Source: an uncultured Alistipes sp. (GTDB taxonomy: Bacteria; Bacteroidota; Bacteroidia; Bacteroidales; Rikenellaceae). From it: a DNA stretch of 56,383 bases. Below the pieces are notes generated by a model that saw nothing but the letters and a program-made list of their open reading frames with translations, was not told where the DNA came from and made no database searches. The stretch is taken from NCBI GenBank assembly GCA_900769445.1, contig CAAGGR010000041.1, forward strand, positions 1 through 56,383, written 5' to 3'. A program made the translations under genes and the position numbers. How positions within the stretch are numbered: the stretch's first letter is position 1; every line of letters begins with the position of its first letter. This document shows, one piece after another, positions 25,686 through 33,770 of this stretch.

Positions 25686-26711
25686 TTAAATATTTCCCTC
25701 GCGACTATACTCCTTTATTGACGCCTCAAAGTGTTTTAAGGTCTCTGCCATTGTCATAAACGACTTACCACCAGCAGCGTTCTTATGTCCACCGCCATTG
25801 AAATAGCGTTGTGCAAAAACATTAACATCGATATTGCCACGTGAACGCAACGATACGCGTATATGGTCGGTATGCTCGGTAAATATTGCCGATATTTTCA
25901 TCTTTTTAATGGTAAGCGGGTAGTTTACAAAACCCTCAGAGTCGCCCTGCTGGAACCAAAAGCGTTTCAACTCATCACTTGTGAGCGACATATAGGCTAC
26001 CGTTCCATTATGGAAAATCTTCATCTTACGGTTGATGACATAACCAAATAATCTGGCACGTCCCTCAGTAAATGAGTTATAGACGTTATTATGGATAGTA
26101 GGTATGTTAATACCTGTCGCTGCCAACACCGCAACCATACGGAAGAGGTCAGGGGTGATATTTGAAAAGGCAAAGTTACCCGTATCAGTCATCATACCCA
26201 CAAAGAGATTCTCTGCCATAGACTTTGTAAACGCCTCCTCGCCAAACAACTCCTTTATAAGTGTTGCAACAAGGTAGCAGGTACTCGAAGCCTCAGGGTA
26301 TGAGAACATAAGGTTAAAATCCTCATTTGGATCTAAGTGGTGGTCGATAAGCACACGCTTGGCATGCTGATTGCTATCAATAATATCTCCAAGACCATCC
26401 AAACGCGACATTGTGTGGAAGTCGAGGCAAAAGATTATATCCGCGCTCTTTATTACGCTATCTACAACGCCCAACTTATCATCTTTGTATATTAGTAAAG
26501 AGTCGATATTGGGCATAAACTCCAGGTAGTATGGGTATCTATTAGGTACTACACAAGTGGCCACATGACCCTTACTTCTAAGCACCTCTGCCCATGCCAA
26601 CGATGAGCCTATAGCATCGCCATCAGGATTAGTGTGTGATAGGATAACTATATTTTTTGGCGTCTGAAGCAGTGTTTTTAGCTCCTCTATTTTGTTATTA
26701 GCTATTTGCAT
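25686..26711 (-). CDS. DHH/DHHA1 phosphoesterase, NrnA-like oligoribonuclease
   Basis: Likely degrades short oligoribonucleotides and pAp. From ATG at 26711 (341 residues) the DHH domain has HTNPDGDAIGSS (His26, Asp30, Asp32), the FCLDFHT acidic site and LIDHHLDPN. The DHHA1 domain ends in FNGGGHKNAAGG. That order is typical of NrnA. The longer ATG at 26741 lies inside the -7 box, so the shorter start is preferred. First gene of the nrnA-ABC-SDR cluster; borders the candidate origin. Confidence 0.92.
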   Translation of the reverse strand: MQIANNKIEELKTLLQTPKNIVILSHTNPDGDAIGSSLAWAEVLRSKGHVATCVVPNRYPYYLEFMPNIDSLLIYKDDKLGVVDSVIKSADIIFCLDFHTMSRLDGLGDIIDSNQHAKRVLIDHHLDPNEDFNLMFSYPEASSTCYLVATLIKELFGEEAFTKSMAENLFVGMMTDTGNFAFSNITPDLFRMVAVLAATGINIPTIHNNVYNSFTEGRARLFGYVINRKMKIFHNGTVAYMSLTSDELKRFWFQQGDSEGFVNYPLTIKKMKISAIFTEHTDHIRVSLRSRGNIDVNVFAQRYFNGGGHKNAAGGKSFMTMAETLKHFEASIKEYSREGNI

Positions 26712-26738
26712 AAATACAATGTTTAGCCTAAAATTATG

Positions 26739-26746
26739 CAAATATA
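26739..26746 (-). promoter_or_regulatory. -7 box of the nrnA-like cluster
   Basis: TATATTTG on the minus strand, 27 bp before ATG 26711. It helps decide against the longer start at 26741. Confidence 0.5.
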
Positions 26747-26759
26747 CTATTTTTTTTTA

Positions 26760-27230
26760 TTTATAGGGGTTTATCTATTAGGATAATATATCCTAATCCT
26801 TCGAAGGGGGATTCTTACCTATGAACATTTATCGATATTTTATACTATTAAGAGGATACCACATACACTAAAAACACTCTCTTATCTTCCCTACTTTTTT
26901 ATGTAGTCCATCGACTTGTCAACAATATATTTTTTATTCTTTTTATACTTTATATTAATATAAATAAATCAAAATAATAATAATAGCTGTTGATTGTGTT
27001 AATAACTGTTTTAGCTTTGTATTATTAACATATATTATACTATTTTGTTTATTATTTTTTATTATTAAATTATTATAAATCAGTAATATAAAAATAGTAA
27101 TCAACATTTGTTAATAAGAGTATAAACATATCAACACTTAGAAATTATTAACAGGCGTAGTTTATAATATAGATGTTATATATGTTTTAGGTGTTGATAT
27201 ATAATTATTGTCTTTTGCTTGCAAAAAAGA
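26760..27230. other. Candidate chromosomal replication origin (AT-rich, no gene)
   Basis: A long intergenic stretch, very rich in A and T, with no open reading frame of note. It holds four exact copies of TGTTAATAA/TTATTAACA at 26997-27005 (+), 27022-27030 (-), 27109-27117 (+) and 27145-27153 (-). A related pair, ATATCAACA (27128-27136) and TGTTGATAT (27192-27200), is also present. The 9-mer differs at two positions from the classic DnaA box TTATCCACA. Between the two motif pairs, 27040-27080 is almost pure A/T, like an unwinding element. Gene direction switches from mostly leftward to mostly rightward within the next 6 kb. The origin role is inferred. Confidence 0.45.
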
Positions 27231-27255
27231 AACGGTCGTATATACAGCGACCGTT
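27231..27255 (-). terminator. Intrinsic terminator of mrp
   Basis: Arms AACGGTCG (27231-27238) and CGACCGTT (27248-27255) with a 9-nt loop. Read on the minus strand, the hairpin is followed by TCTTTTTT. It lies 55 bp after the mrp stop and marks the right edge of the AT-rich gap. Confidence 0.75.
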
Positions 27256-27310
27256 CCTAAACTTGCAAATCTATTTTTCAAAAATTACTCAACTTTTTTC
27301 AACCTAATTT

Positions 27311-28366
27311 TTAACACTCAGCAGGGAGTTTTTCAACAATGGTTGCAGCAATCTGAGCATAGTATTTTTCAACACGTGGATCAAAGTTACCCGCAGGGCG
27401 ACCCTCATCTCCACCCTCCATGATAGATTGGATAATAGGTACCTCACCAAGGAGGTCTACACCTACCTGCTCAGCATATCTCTTAGCTCCACCCTTACCG
27501 AAGATGTAATACTTATTATCTGGAAGCTCCTCAGGAGTAAACCATGCCATATTCTCAACAATACCCAACACAGGAATATTTACCTGCTCGTGTCTAAACA
27601 TCTCAACACCACGCACAACATCGGCTACAGCAATCTGCTGCGGAGTAGAGACAATAACAGCACCCGATATCTTAAGTTCGTTGATAATTGAAAGGTGTAT
27701 ATCTCCCGTTCCTGGAGGAAGGTCCACTAACAAATAGTCTAACTTACCCCAGCGAGTCTGATGGATAAGCTGATGCAGGGCATTTACAGCCATACCGCCA
27801 CGCCACATAAGAGCATCAGTAGGGCGGATAAAGAAGCCGATAGACATAATCTTAATACCATACGACTGCGCAGGAATGATAAAGTCGTTACCATTCTCAT
27901 CACGCTCAGCATCGGGAACGTAACCCTCAACACCAAACATCTTTGTCTGCGAAGGACCATATATATCAGCATCTACAATACCTACATTGTAGCCACGCTG
28001 GCGTAGAGCAACAGCAAGGTTGGCTGTAACAGTAGACTTACCAACACCACCCTTACCTGAGGCGATGGCGATAACGCGGCATATATCTGTTGTTGTAGAT
28101 GGGTTCTCCTGACGACGTGGCTTAGGTGCTGCCTCGCGGATGATAACCATAACTTTAGCCTCTGGGAAACTACGCTCCATAAGCTCCTCAACCTGGCGCT
28201 TAATCTTCTGTGCAAAGGGATCGCGAGCCTTCTGAAAGCGGAGTGTGATGGCAACGGAGCCATCCTCACCTAAGTCGGCACGATCTACAAAGCCACTATC
28301 TACTATATTACGCTCTGTCTCAGGATGTATAATGCTACGCAATAACTCCTCTAACTTCTCATTCAT
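27311..28366 (-). CDS. Mrp/NBP35-family iron-sulfur carrier ATPase
   Basis: P-loop ATPase that binds and transfers Fe-S clusters to apoproteins (Mrp/ApbC family). An N-terminal MIP18/DUF59 domain (about residues 1-80) precedes the deviant Walker A IASGKGGVGKST near 105, the switch DADIYGPSQ near 140 and DLPPGTGD near 215. Length 351 is typical. The CxxC pair found in many Mrp proteins is not obvious in the C-terminal part. ATG at 28366. A hairpin terminator follows, then the candidate origin. Confidence 0.92.
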   Translation of the reverse strand: MNEKLEELLRSIIHPETERNIVDSGFVDRADLGEDGSVAITLRFQKARDPFAQKIKRQVEELMERSFPEAKVMVIIREAAPKPRRQENPSTTTDICRVIAIASGKGGVGKSTVTANLAVALRQRGYNVGIVDADIYGPSQTKMFGVEGYVPDAERDENGNDFIIPAQSYGIKIMSIGFFIRPTDALMWRGGMAVNALHQLIHQTRWGKLDYLLVDLPPGTGDIHLSIINELKISGAVIVSTPQQIAVADVVRGVEMFRHEQVNIPVLGIVENMAWFTPEELPDNKYYIFGKGGAKRYAEQVGVDLLGEVPIIQSIMEGGDEGRPAGNFDPRVEKYYAQIAATIVEKLPAEC

Positions 28367-28574
28367 ATTAGGGATATTATATAAATTAGTAAATTAGTTT
28401 TTGTTGTCAGGGGAGTTCTATTTCGGCTGCTTTTGAATTTATTTCGGTATCTTTCTCATCTTTCCTTAGTTATAATGCTCGCATTGCGTCCTCGGAAGAG
28501 CTGAGAAATATCCTCGAAATATTCTTCAAAATCAACTCGAACTAATTTATAGAACCTCCCTTTAATATCTTTAA

Positions 28575-30383
28575 TTAAAACTCAATATTCATATCGCCAA
28601 AATAGTGCGCTCTAACTCCCGACATAGAGCTAAGAATAGGCATCTGGCTTATAATCTCGCGTAGCTCCTCACCATAGATATTGTAGTCAACACCCAAACT
28701 ATTGGCAAGCACAAAAGATGTGGTGTTGAGCCACTCCTCGAATGGCGAACGAGGTGCTACATACTCATAAATCTTGAAGTTATCATTTAGGTCTGCTAAA
28801 GATACAGCCTTCAAAATAGCAGCACGAAGACCACCAATATCATCCACAAGACCTATCTCTTTAGCCATGGCACCACTCCATACTCTACCCTCGGCAATAT
28901 TTAATACATCCTCAATAGGTAGGTTACGACCCTCGGCAACATGCTCGGTAAAGACCTTATATATTCTATCAACACTCTGTGATAGATTTTTGCGCTCCTG
29001 CGTTGTGAGAGGCTTGATGCCTGCAAGACCAACTGCGTTGGCAGATGTAGCCGCTGAGTCGAAGGTGATACCGAGACGATTTTCGAGCAACTTACCAAAG
29101 TTTGGCAACACACCAAAGACACCGATTGAACCAGTCAAAGAAGCCTTATCAGCAAAAATAAAGTCAGCAGGGGCAGAGATATAGTAACCACCACTCGCTG
29201 CCATACCTCCCATAGAGATAACCACAGGTTTCTGCTCCTGAAGGAGTTTCATCTCGTGCCATGCAATCTCTGAGGCAAGGGCTGAGCCACCAGGTGAGTT
29301 AACACGTACAACGACAGCCTTGGTCTTCGAGTCAATACGTGCGGCGCGTAGCTCATTGGCGAGGCGTGAGCCATACACAGCGTTATCCTGATATTTGTTG
29401 CCATCCACAATCTCTCCATCAGCATATATGATTGCCACCAACGGCGATGTTACAAAGCCAAGATTATTACTTTCGAGGGTTGCAGTATAGGTAGGGAGTG
29501 CAATATTTGTGATATACTCGCCAAGCGATACCTTATTCACTCTATCCACGCCATACTCCTTATATATATTATATAGAGTATCCTCGTAGGCAACCATATC
29601 TACCATACCACACTTTAGGGCATCCTCAACCGAGGCGATAGATAGATTCTTAGCATACTGCTTTAGTTTGTTAGGCTCGATACCACGACTTGAGCCTATC
29701 TCCTCGCAGATGCTCTGCCATAATGACTCCACAAGAGCCTCGTTCTGCTTGCGGTTAGCATCCGACATCTTGATTAGGAAGAATGGCTCCACGGCACTCT
29801 TATACTTGCACTCCGTTGGGCGGAAGATATCGACACTAATGCCGAGCTTATCTAAGAGATTTTTGTAGAATATGGTGCTAATGCCCACACCGCGCCAATC
29901 TACACTGCCCTCAGGGTTTACAATAATAGTATCGGCAACAGAGCTTAGATAGTACTCCGACTGAGTATACGTGTCATCGAAGGCAACAACAAACTTTCCC
30001 GATAGTTTGAACTGCTCCAAGGCGTGGCGTAGCTCCTCGATATTTGCTAACGAGAGGGTATAGTCGCCAGAGGGAGCAATACAGATACCCTTAATTCTGC
30101 TATCTTCGGCAGCGTACTCCAACGCAGCAAAAACCTTCAACATAGTGATAGGCTCAACGATATTCATCTCGGCATCTAACGACGAGAATAGCGATGTTAC
30201 AGGGGCATCGATAATAGGAGTGTTAAAATCTATATATAGAACACTATCCTCTGCGATAAGGGTGTTATCCTTAGGTAGTGAAGCTATAGCGCCAACAATC
30301 AAAGCAATGGTGCCAAAAATAAGAATACCAAAGCCAATAATCCATGCGAGCAATGATGCTCCAAGAGTTTTCAAAAAGTCCAT
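28575..30383 (-). CDS. sppA: Signal peptide peptidase SppA (67K type)
   Basis: Membrane-bound serine protease that degrades signal peptides left after secretion. The 602-residue, two-domain form has an N-terminal membrane helix (about residues 7-32). The general-base lysine is probably in the ECKYKSAVEPF region near 210, and the catalytic serine in GGMAASGGYY near 400. RVNSPGGSALASE lies just upstream. ATG at 30383 begins 12 bp after the outer-membrane-like gene, so the two are likely one transcript. Confidence 0.95.
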   Translation of the reverse strand: MDFLKTLGASLLAWIIGFGILIFGTIALIVGAIASLPKDNTLIAEDSVLYIDFNTPIIDAPVTSLFSSLDAEMNIVEPITMLKVFAALEYAAEDSRIKGICIAPSGDYTLSLANIEELRHALEQFKLSGKFVVAFDDTYTQSEYYLSSVADTIIVNPEGSVDWRGVGISTIFYKNLLDKLGISVDIFRPTECKYKSAVEPFFLIKMSDANRKQNEALVESLWQSICEEIGSSRGIEPNKLKQYAKNLSIASVEDALKCGMVDMVAYEDTLYNIYKEYGVDRVNKVSLGEYITNIALPTYTATLESNNLGFVTSPLVAIIYADGEIVDGNKYQDNAVYGSRLANELRAARIDSKTKAVVVRVNSPGGSALASEIAWHEMKLLQEQKPVVISMGGMAASGGYYISAPADFIFADKASLTGSIGVFGVLPNFGKLLENRLGITFDSAATSANAVGLAGIKPLTTQERKNLSQSVDRIYKVFTEHVAEGRNLPIEDVLNIAEGRVWSGAMAKEIGLVDDIGGLRAAILKAVSLADLNDNFKIYEYVAPRSPFEEWLNTTSFVLANSLGVDYNIYGEELREIISQMPILSSMSGVRAHYFGDMNIEF

Positions 30384-30395
30384 AATAATATGCGA

Positions 30396-30989
30396 TTACC
30401 AAGTATAACCAATTCTAATACTGAAACTTAGAGCTATGTTGTCGTTGCGCTTACCAAGCCATTTCCATAGCTGAAAACCGTGATGATAGCCAGTCTCTGA
30501 TGCTTGACCAAAGGCATATCCACCACCTACCCAACCATCCACAATAAAGTGTCCAAAGCAGTGCTGATAACCCACCGAGCCGAGCAGTGCGCACATACGT
30601 GCTGGGGTGCGGGTGTCAGTTACGGAGTGGGTATATTTATAGTCGGAGTAGATAATCTCTGGGCGGAGGTATGCGCCCTGCAAAGGCTTATTTATGTCGT
30701 ATGGGCCAACAAAGAATTTATGGCTATAGCGTAGTGTAAAGCTCAGAGGGTCGTTCTGATATTTGTCGTAGCCAGCACATATTAGGCTACTACATATTTC
30801 GGCACTCTGCTTTAGCTCGGGAAAAGCCTTTTCATAGGATATCTTAGTGCTACCTGTAGACCACGATAGAAAAGTGATTTTAAGCGCGTTAGTATATGGC
30901 TCGACGGCCATTGAGCGGTAAGGTGTCGCCACTACCATTATAAGCAATGTTATAGCATATAATGATCGTACAACTATATTGGTTTTCAT
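30396..30989 (-). CDS. Outer-membrane beta-barrel-like protein (DUF3575-like)
   Basis: A 197-residue protein with a signal peptide (about residues 1-29, ending SMA) and then alternating polar/hydrophobic strands. The C-terminus FSIRIGYTW ends in an aromatic residue, as outer membrane barrels do. Segments such as YLRPEIIYSDYKY and GHFIVDGWVGGGYAFGQ look like strands and periplasmic turns. It resembles DUF3575-type proteins of Bacteroidota, but I assign no function. Upstream of sppA. Confidence 0.7.
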   Translation of the reverse strand: MKTNIVVRSLYAITLLIMVVATPYRSMAVEPYTNALKITFLSWSTGSTKISYEKAFPELKQSAEICSSLICAGYDKYQNDPLSFTLRYSHKFFVGPYDINKPLQGAYLRPEIIYSDYKYTHSVTDTRTPARMCALLGSVGYQHCFGHFIVDGWVGGGYAFGQASETGYHHGFQLWKWLGKRNDNIALSFSIRIGYTW

Positions 30990-31053
30990 ATAATTTTATA
31001 TTGAATGTAAATAATTAACATACAAATACAGGATTTATATAAATTATTGTAAT

Positions 31054-32217
31054 CTATTCTATAAACTCTTGAAAATTATTTTGGTTTTCTGTAAATTCTA
31101 AACGATAAACTTTTAATCCATCATTATTTGTAATATGAGTATTTACTACCATAATACTATCAAAACCAAATGTATCAAGGTCTAATTTTGTAACAAGAGA
31201 ACCTTCTTTTTTCTTTAATATTTTTCTTAGTAGCCACTCTCCTAAGTCAGAATTAGGATTAGACATCAAGGCTTTTCCACCTTGTTGACATATTTTAGCT
31301 GATAATTTCTTACCATCTGGAAGTTGTAACTCAAAAGGCTCCTCTCGTTTTGGGAAAAAATTTGGATACAGATGGTGAATTTTTATAGGTACAGGAATAT
31401 ATACTTCATTTATATTTCTTGCTCTACCACCTGCATTCCACTGATTTAGTCCACTCTTTGTTGGAACATTTCCTTTTTGTTGGGTACTATACAATGGTAA
31501 AATAACATAGTCATAACCTTTAATATTAGGTTTATAGACAGGTGTTGGTTGTTTGGATAACAAATTTTCTAGTAAAGTTAAAGGGTCTGACAATATATCA
31601 ACAGATATATCACGGTATGTATTTGGAACTACAAACCGTTTCATTAATACAGTCTTACTTCTATTGAATGTATAAAAGTTTTTGTCATCTTCAAAAGAAA
31701 GTGAGCCACCCTTATCTTTTACATTGTGAATGCTATCAATGTTTATACGCTCATATGGAACATTAAAGACACGCAATAAACCAGAACATCGTCCTACAAT
31801 ATGGTATAACGATTCGTGTACATTAAAAGTATCATCAGCAAACCTCATACGCTCATTTCTGAACTCTGCTAATTTATAAGCTAATTTCTCACCTTTAAGG
31901 TTTTCAAGTTGAGGTCTTAATTTATTAAACTCAGCAATCTTTTCCGTAGATGCATTATTGTTTAATATAAAAGTCTTTATACCTATTCCTAAACTTGAAA
32001 AACGTGCATCATAAGCAGTGCATGAGCGAGCATCATTTATTGCATTATAATACTTGCAAAATAGGTTTTCTGTTAGACGATAATCTAAATAAGGAACATC
32101 GTTCTCAGAGAATAACTTTGAAAGGCTTGCCATTAAACCGAGCATTTCAAAATATTTTTCATTTGAATTCCAGCCACTTAGAAATTCTGTGATATTAGAG
32201 AAACCACTTTTTTGCAT
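31054..32217 (-). CDS. Type II restriction endonuclease with NgoFVII-like C-terminal B3 domain
   Basis: Likely cuts DNA at the site protected by the adjacent methyltransferase. The C-terminal part (about residues 255-345: WNAGGRARNINEVYIPVP...YPNFFPKREEPFELQLPDG...ALMSNP...LGEWLLRKIL) resembles the B3-type DNA-binding domain of NgoFVII/BfiI enzymes. The N-terminal part has AYDARFSSLGIGIKTF (Asp70, Lys81), a possible PD-(D/E)xK metal site; the HxK(x4)D motif of PLD nucleases is absent. The first 40 bp overlap the methyltransferase end. The gene is markedly richer in A/T codons than its neighbours. Nuclease activity is inferred. Confidence 0.7.
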   Translation of the reverse strand: MQKSGFSNITEFLSGWNSNEKYFEMLGLMASLSKLFSENDVPYLDYRLTENLFCKYYNAINDARSCTAYDARFSSLGIGIKTFILNNNASTEKIAEFNKLRPQLENLKGEKLAYKLAEFRNERMRFADDTFNVHESLYHIVGRCSGLLRVFNVPYERINIDSIHNVKDKGGSLSFEDDKNFYTFNRSKTVLMKRFVVPNTYRDISVDILSDPLTLLENLLSKQPTPVYKPNIKGYDYVILPLYSTQQKGNVPTKSGLNQWNAGGRARNINEVYIPVPIKIHHLYPNFFPKREEPFELQLPDGKKLSAKICQQGGKALMSNPNSDLGEWLLRKILKKKEGSLVTKLDLDTFGFDSIMVVNTHITNNDGLKVYRLEFTENQNNFQEFIE

Positions 32218-33479
32218 ACTTGTTGAATTAAAGGAACAACGACAGAGTTGCCCGCCTGTTTGTACATAGATGATCTTGCTATGGTTGATGGAAAATAATA
32301 GTTTTCAGGAAAACCTTGAAAATTAAGACACTCTTTAGGAGTTAATTTTCTAATACCCCTATCAGTTAAGATAAGTGGTACATTATGTCCACCTGTGCCC
32401 ATATTAGCTGTAAGAGTAGGACACACATTACTTTTGTTCTCTCTTACGTATTGTCTTCTCCACTGATATATAGTATCCCTTGATGTAATAGATTTTACTA
32501 ATTCATCAAAGTGTTTCATTTTAGTTGTATAGTAATAGTCTGTATCAGATACGTTTTTATCAATACAATCGTGTATTGTCTTTGTTAGAATCTTTTTTTC
32601 TGGGAAAGAAAATTCTTTGTAGTTTGGTATTTGCTTAGGATCAAAGCAAATAATAAATATTCTTTCTCTATTTTGTGGAATATTTGCATATTCCATAGCA
32701 TTCATAACTTTGTAGAAAACAATATAGCCCAACTCTTCAAGAGTGTTTTTAATCACTTGAAACGTTTTTCCATCATCATGAGTGCATAGGTTCTTGACAT
32801 TTTCAAGAAATACAGCCTTTGGTCTTTTCCTACGAATAATCTCAGCCACATCGAAAAATAAAGTTCCTCGTGTATCGTCAAAACCTTTTCTATACCCTGC
32901 AATTGAAAAAGCTTGGCAGGGAAAACCTGCGCAAAGCACATCAAAATTATTAGGAATATAAGATTTGGTTTCTTCCGATGTGATATCTCCAAAAGGTATA
33001 TCACCATAGTTTGCGTAATATGTTCGCTGAGCAGCTACATCCCATTCAGAAGAAAACACACATTTACCTCCAAGATTTTGTAATGCAACTCTAAAACCTC
33101 CTATTCCTGCGAATAAATCTATAAATGTAAATTTAGGTTCTGTAGGACTAGGGAAAGGCACGTTAAAAACATCCTTGAACAAGTATGTTTGAAGGGGTGT
33201 CTCACAAACTATATTATTTGATACACTAGGTTCAAGACACTTGTTATTAGTCCACAAATGAATAAGTTTATTAGCTTTTTCCATATAAGGTAGACTAAAA
33301 AGCGTCCCTTGTGTATGCAAGTAATGCGTAACAATAGCAACTTGAGTATCAAAGTTTATAATTGAACCATCATTATTTAGACAATTCTCATCATAAATTT
33401 GATACTTAATAGTGTTTTTTAAACCTAAATCTGAAAGAGTGAAAACACTGTTTTTACTATTGTTAGTCGACTTTATCAT
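32178..33479 (-). CDS. DNA (cytosine-5) methyltransferase
   Basis: Methylates cytosine to protect host DNA. All main C5 motifs are visible: I FIDLFAGIGGFR (119-130), IV GFPCQAFS with catalytic Cys188, VI FLENV (224-228), VIII QNRERIF, IX RKLTPKECLNFQGFP and X KQAGNSVVVPL. The target-recognition region lies between VIII and IX. About 118 residues precede motif I, a longer N-terminal extension than in the smallest C5 enzymes; its role is unknown. Total 433 residues. Transcribed before the nuclease gene with a 40-bp overlap. AT-rich, unlike the flanking genes, so probably acquired. Confidence 0.92.
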   Translation of the reverse strand: MIKSTNNSKNSVFTLSDLGLKNTIKYQIYDENCLNNDGSIINFDTQVAIVTHYLHTQGTLFSLPYMEKANKLIHLWTNNKCLEPSVSNNIVCETPLQTYLFKDVFNVPFPSPTEPKFTFIDLFAGIGGFRVALQNLGGKCVFSSEWDVAAQRTYYANYGDIPFGDITSEETKSYIPNNFDVLCAGFPCQAFSIAGYRKGFDDTRGTLFFDVAEIIRRKRPKAVFLENVKNLCTHDDGKTFQVIKNTLEELGYIVFYKVMNAMEYANIPQNRERIFIICFDPKQIPNYKEFSFPEKKILTKTIHDCIDKNVSDTDYYYTTKMKHFDELVKSITSRDTIYQWRRQYVRENKSNVCPTLTANMGTGGHNVPLILTDRGIRKLTPKECLNFQGFPENYYFPSTIARSSMYKQAGNSVVVPLIQQVCKKVVSLISQNF

Positions 33480-33733
33480 TATTTTTAGCTGTTTTTTATC
33501 CAGTAATTACTCAGCGTATTATATGAATTGTTTTGTCAATTTAACGCAAATCACCATTATTAAGCCCTTTTGAAAGAGCGAATACCGCATTTCTATATAT
33601 ATGCGCAAAGATAGTGCTTTTTTTCTAAAGTTGTAGGGTTATGGATAGATTATGAACAGAGTATTGTTTATAACTTGTAACAACTAATGATAAATTGTGC
33701 GAAAGAAATAGAGTCTGTTCTCCAAAAAATAGT

Positions 33734-33741
33734 TAATTTTG
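33734..33741 (+). promoter_or_regulatory. -7 box of dnaB
   Basis: TAATTTTG matches TAnnTTTG and lies 29 bp before the preferred dnaB ATG (33771). It falls inside the longer open frame that starts at 33687, which argues against that start. Confidence 0.45.
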
Positions 33742-33770
33742 TGGATGTTTTGAAAAACCCAGAGGAGCGT

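Noticed and set aside
33480..33733. Origin of replication beside dnaB
   Set aside because: A/T-rich, with one TTATGAACA, but no repeated motif cluster like that at 26.99-27.2 kb.
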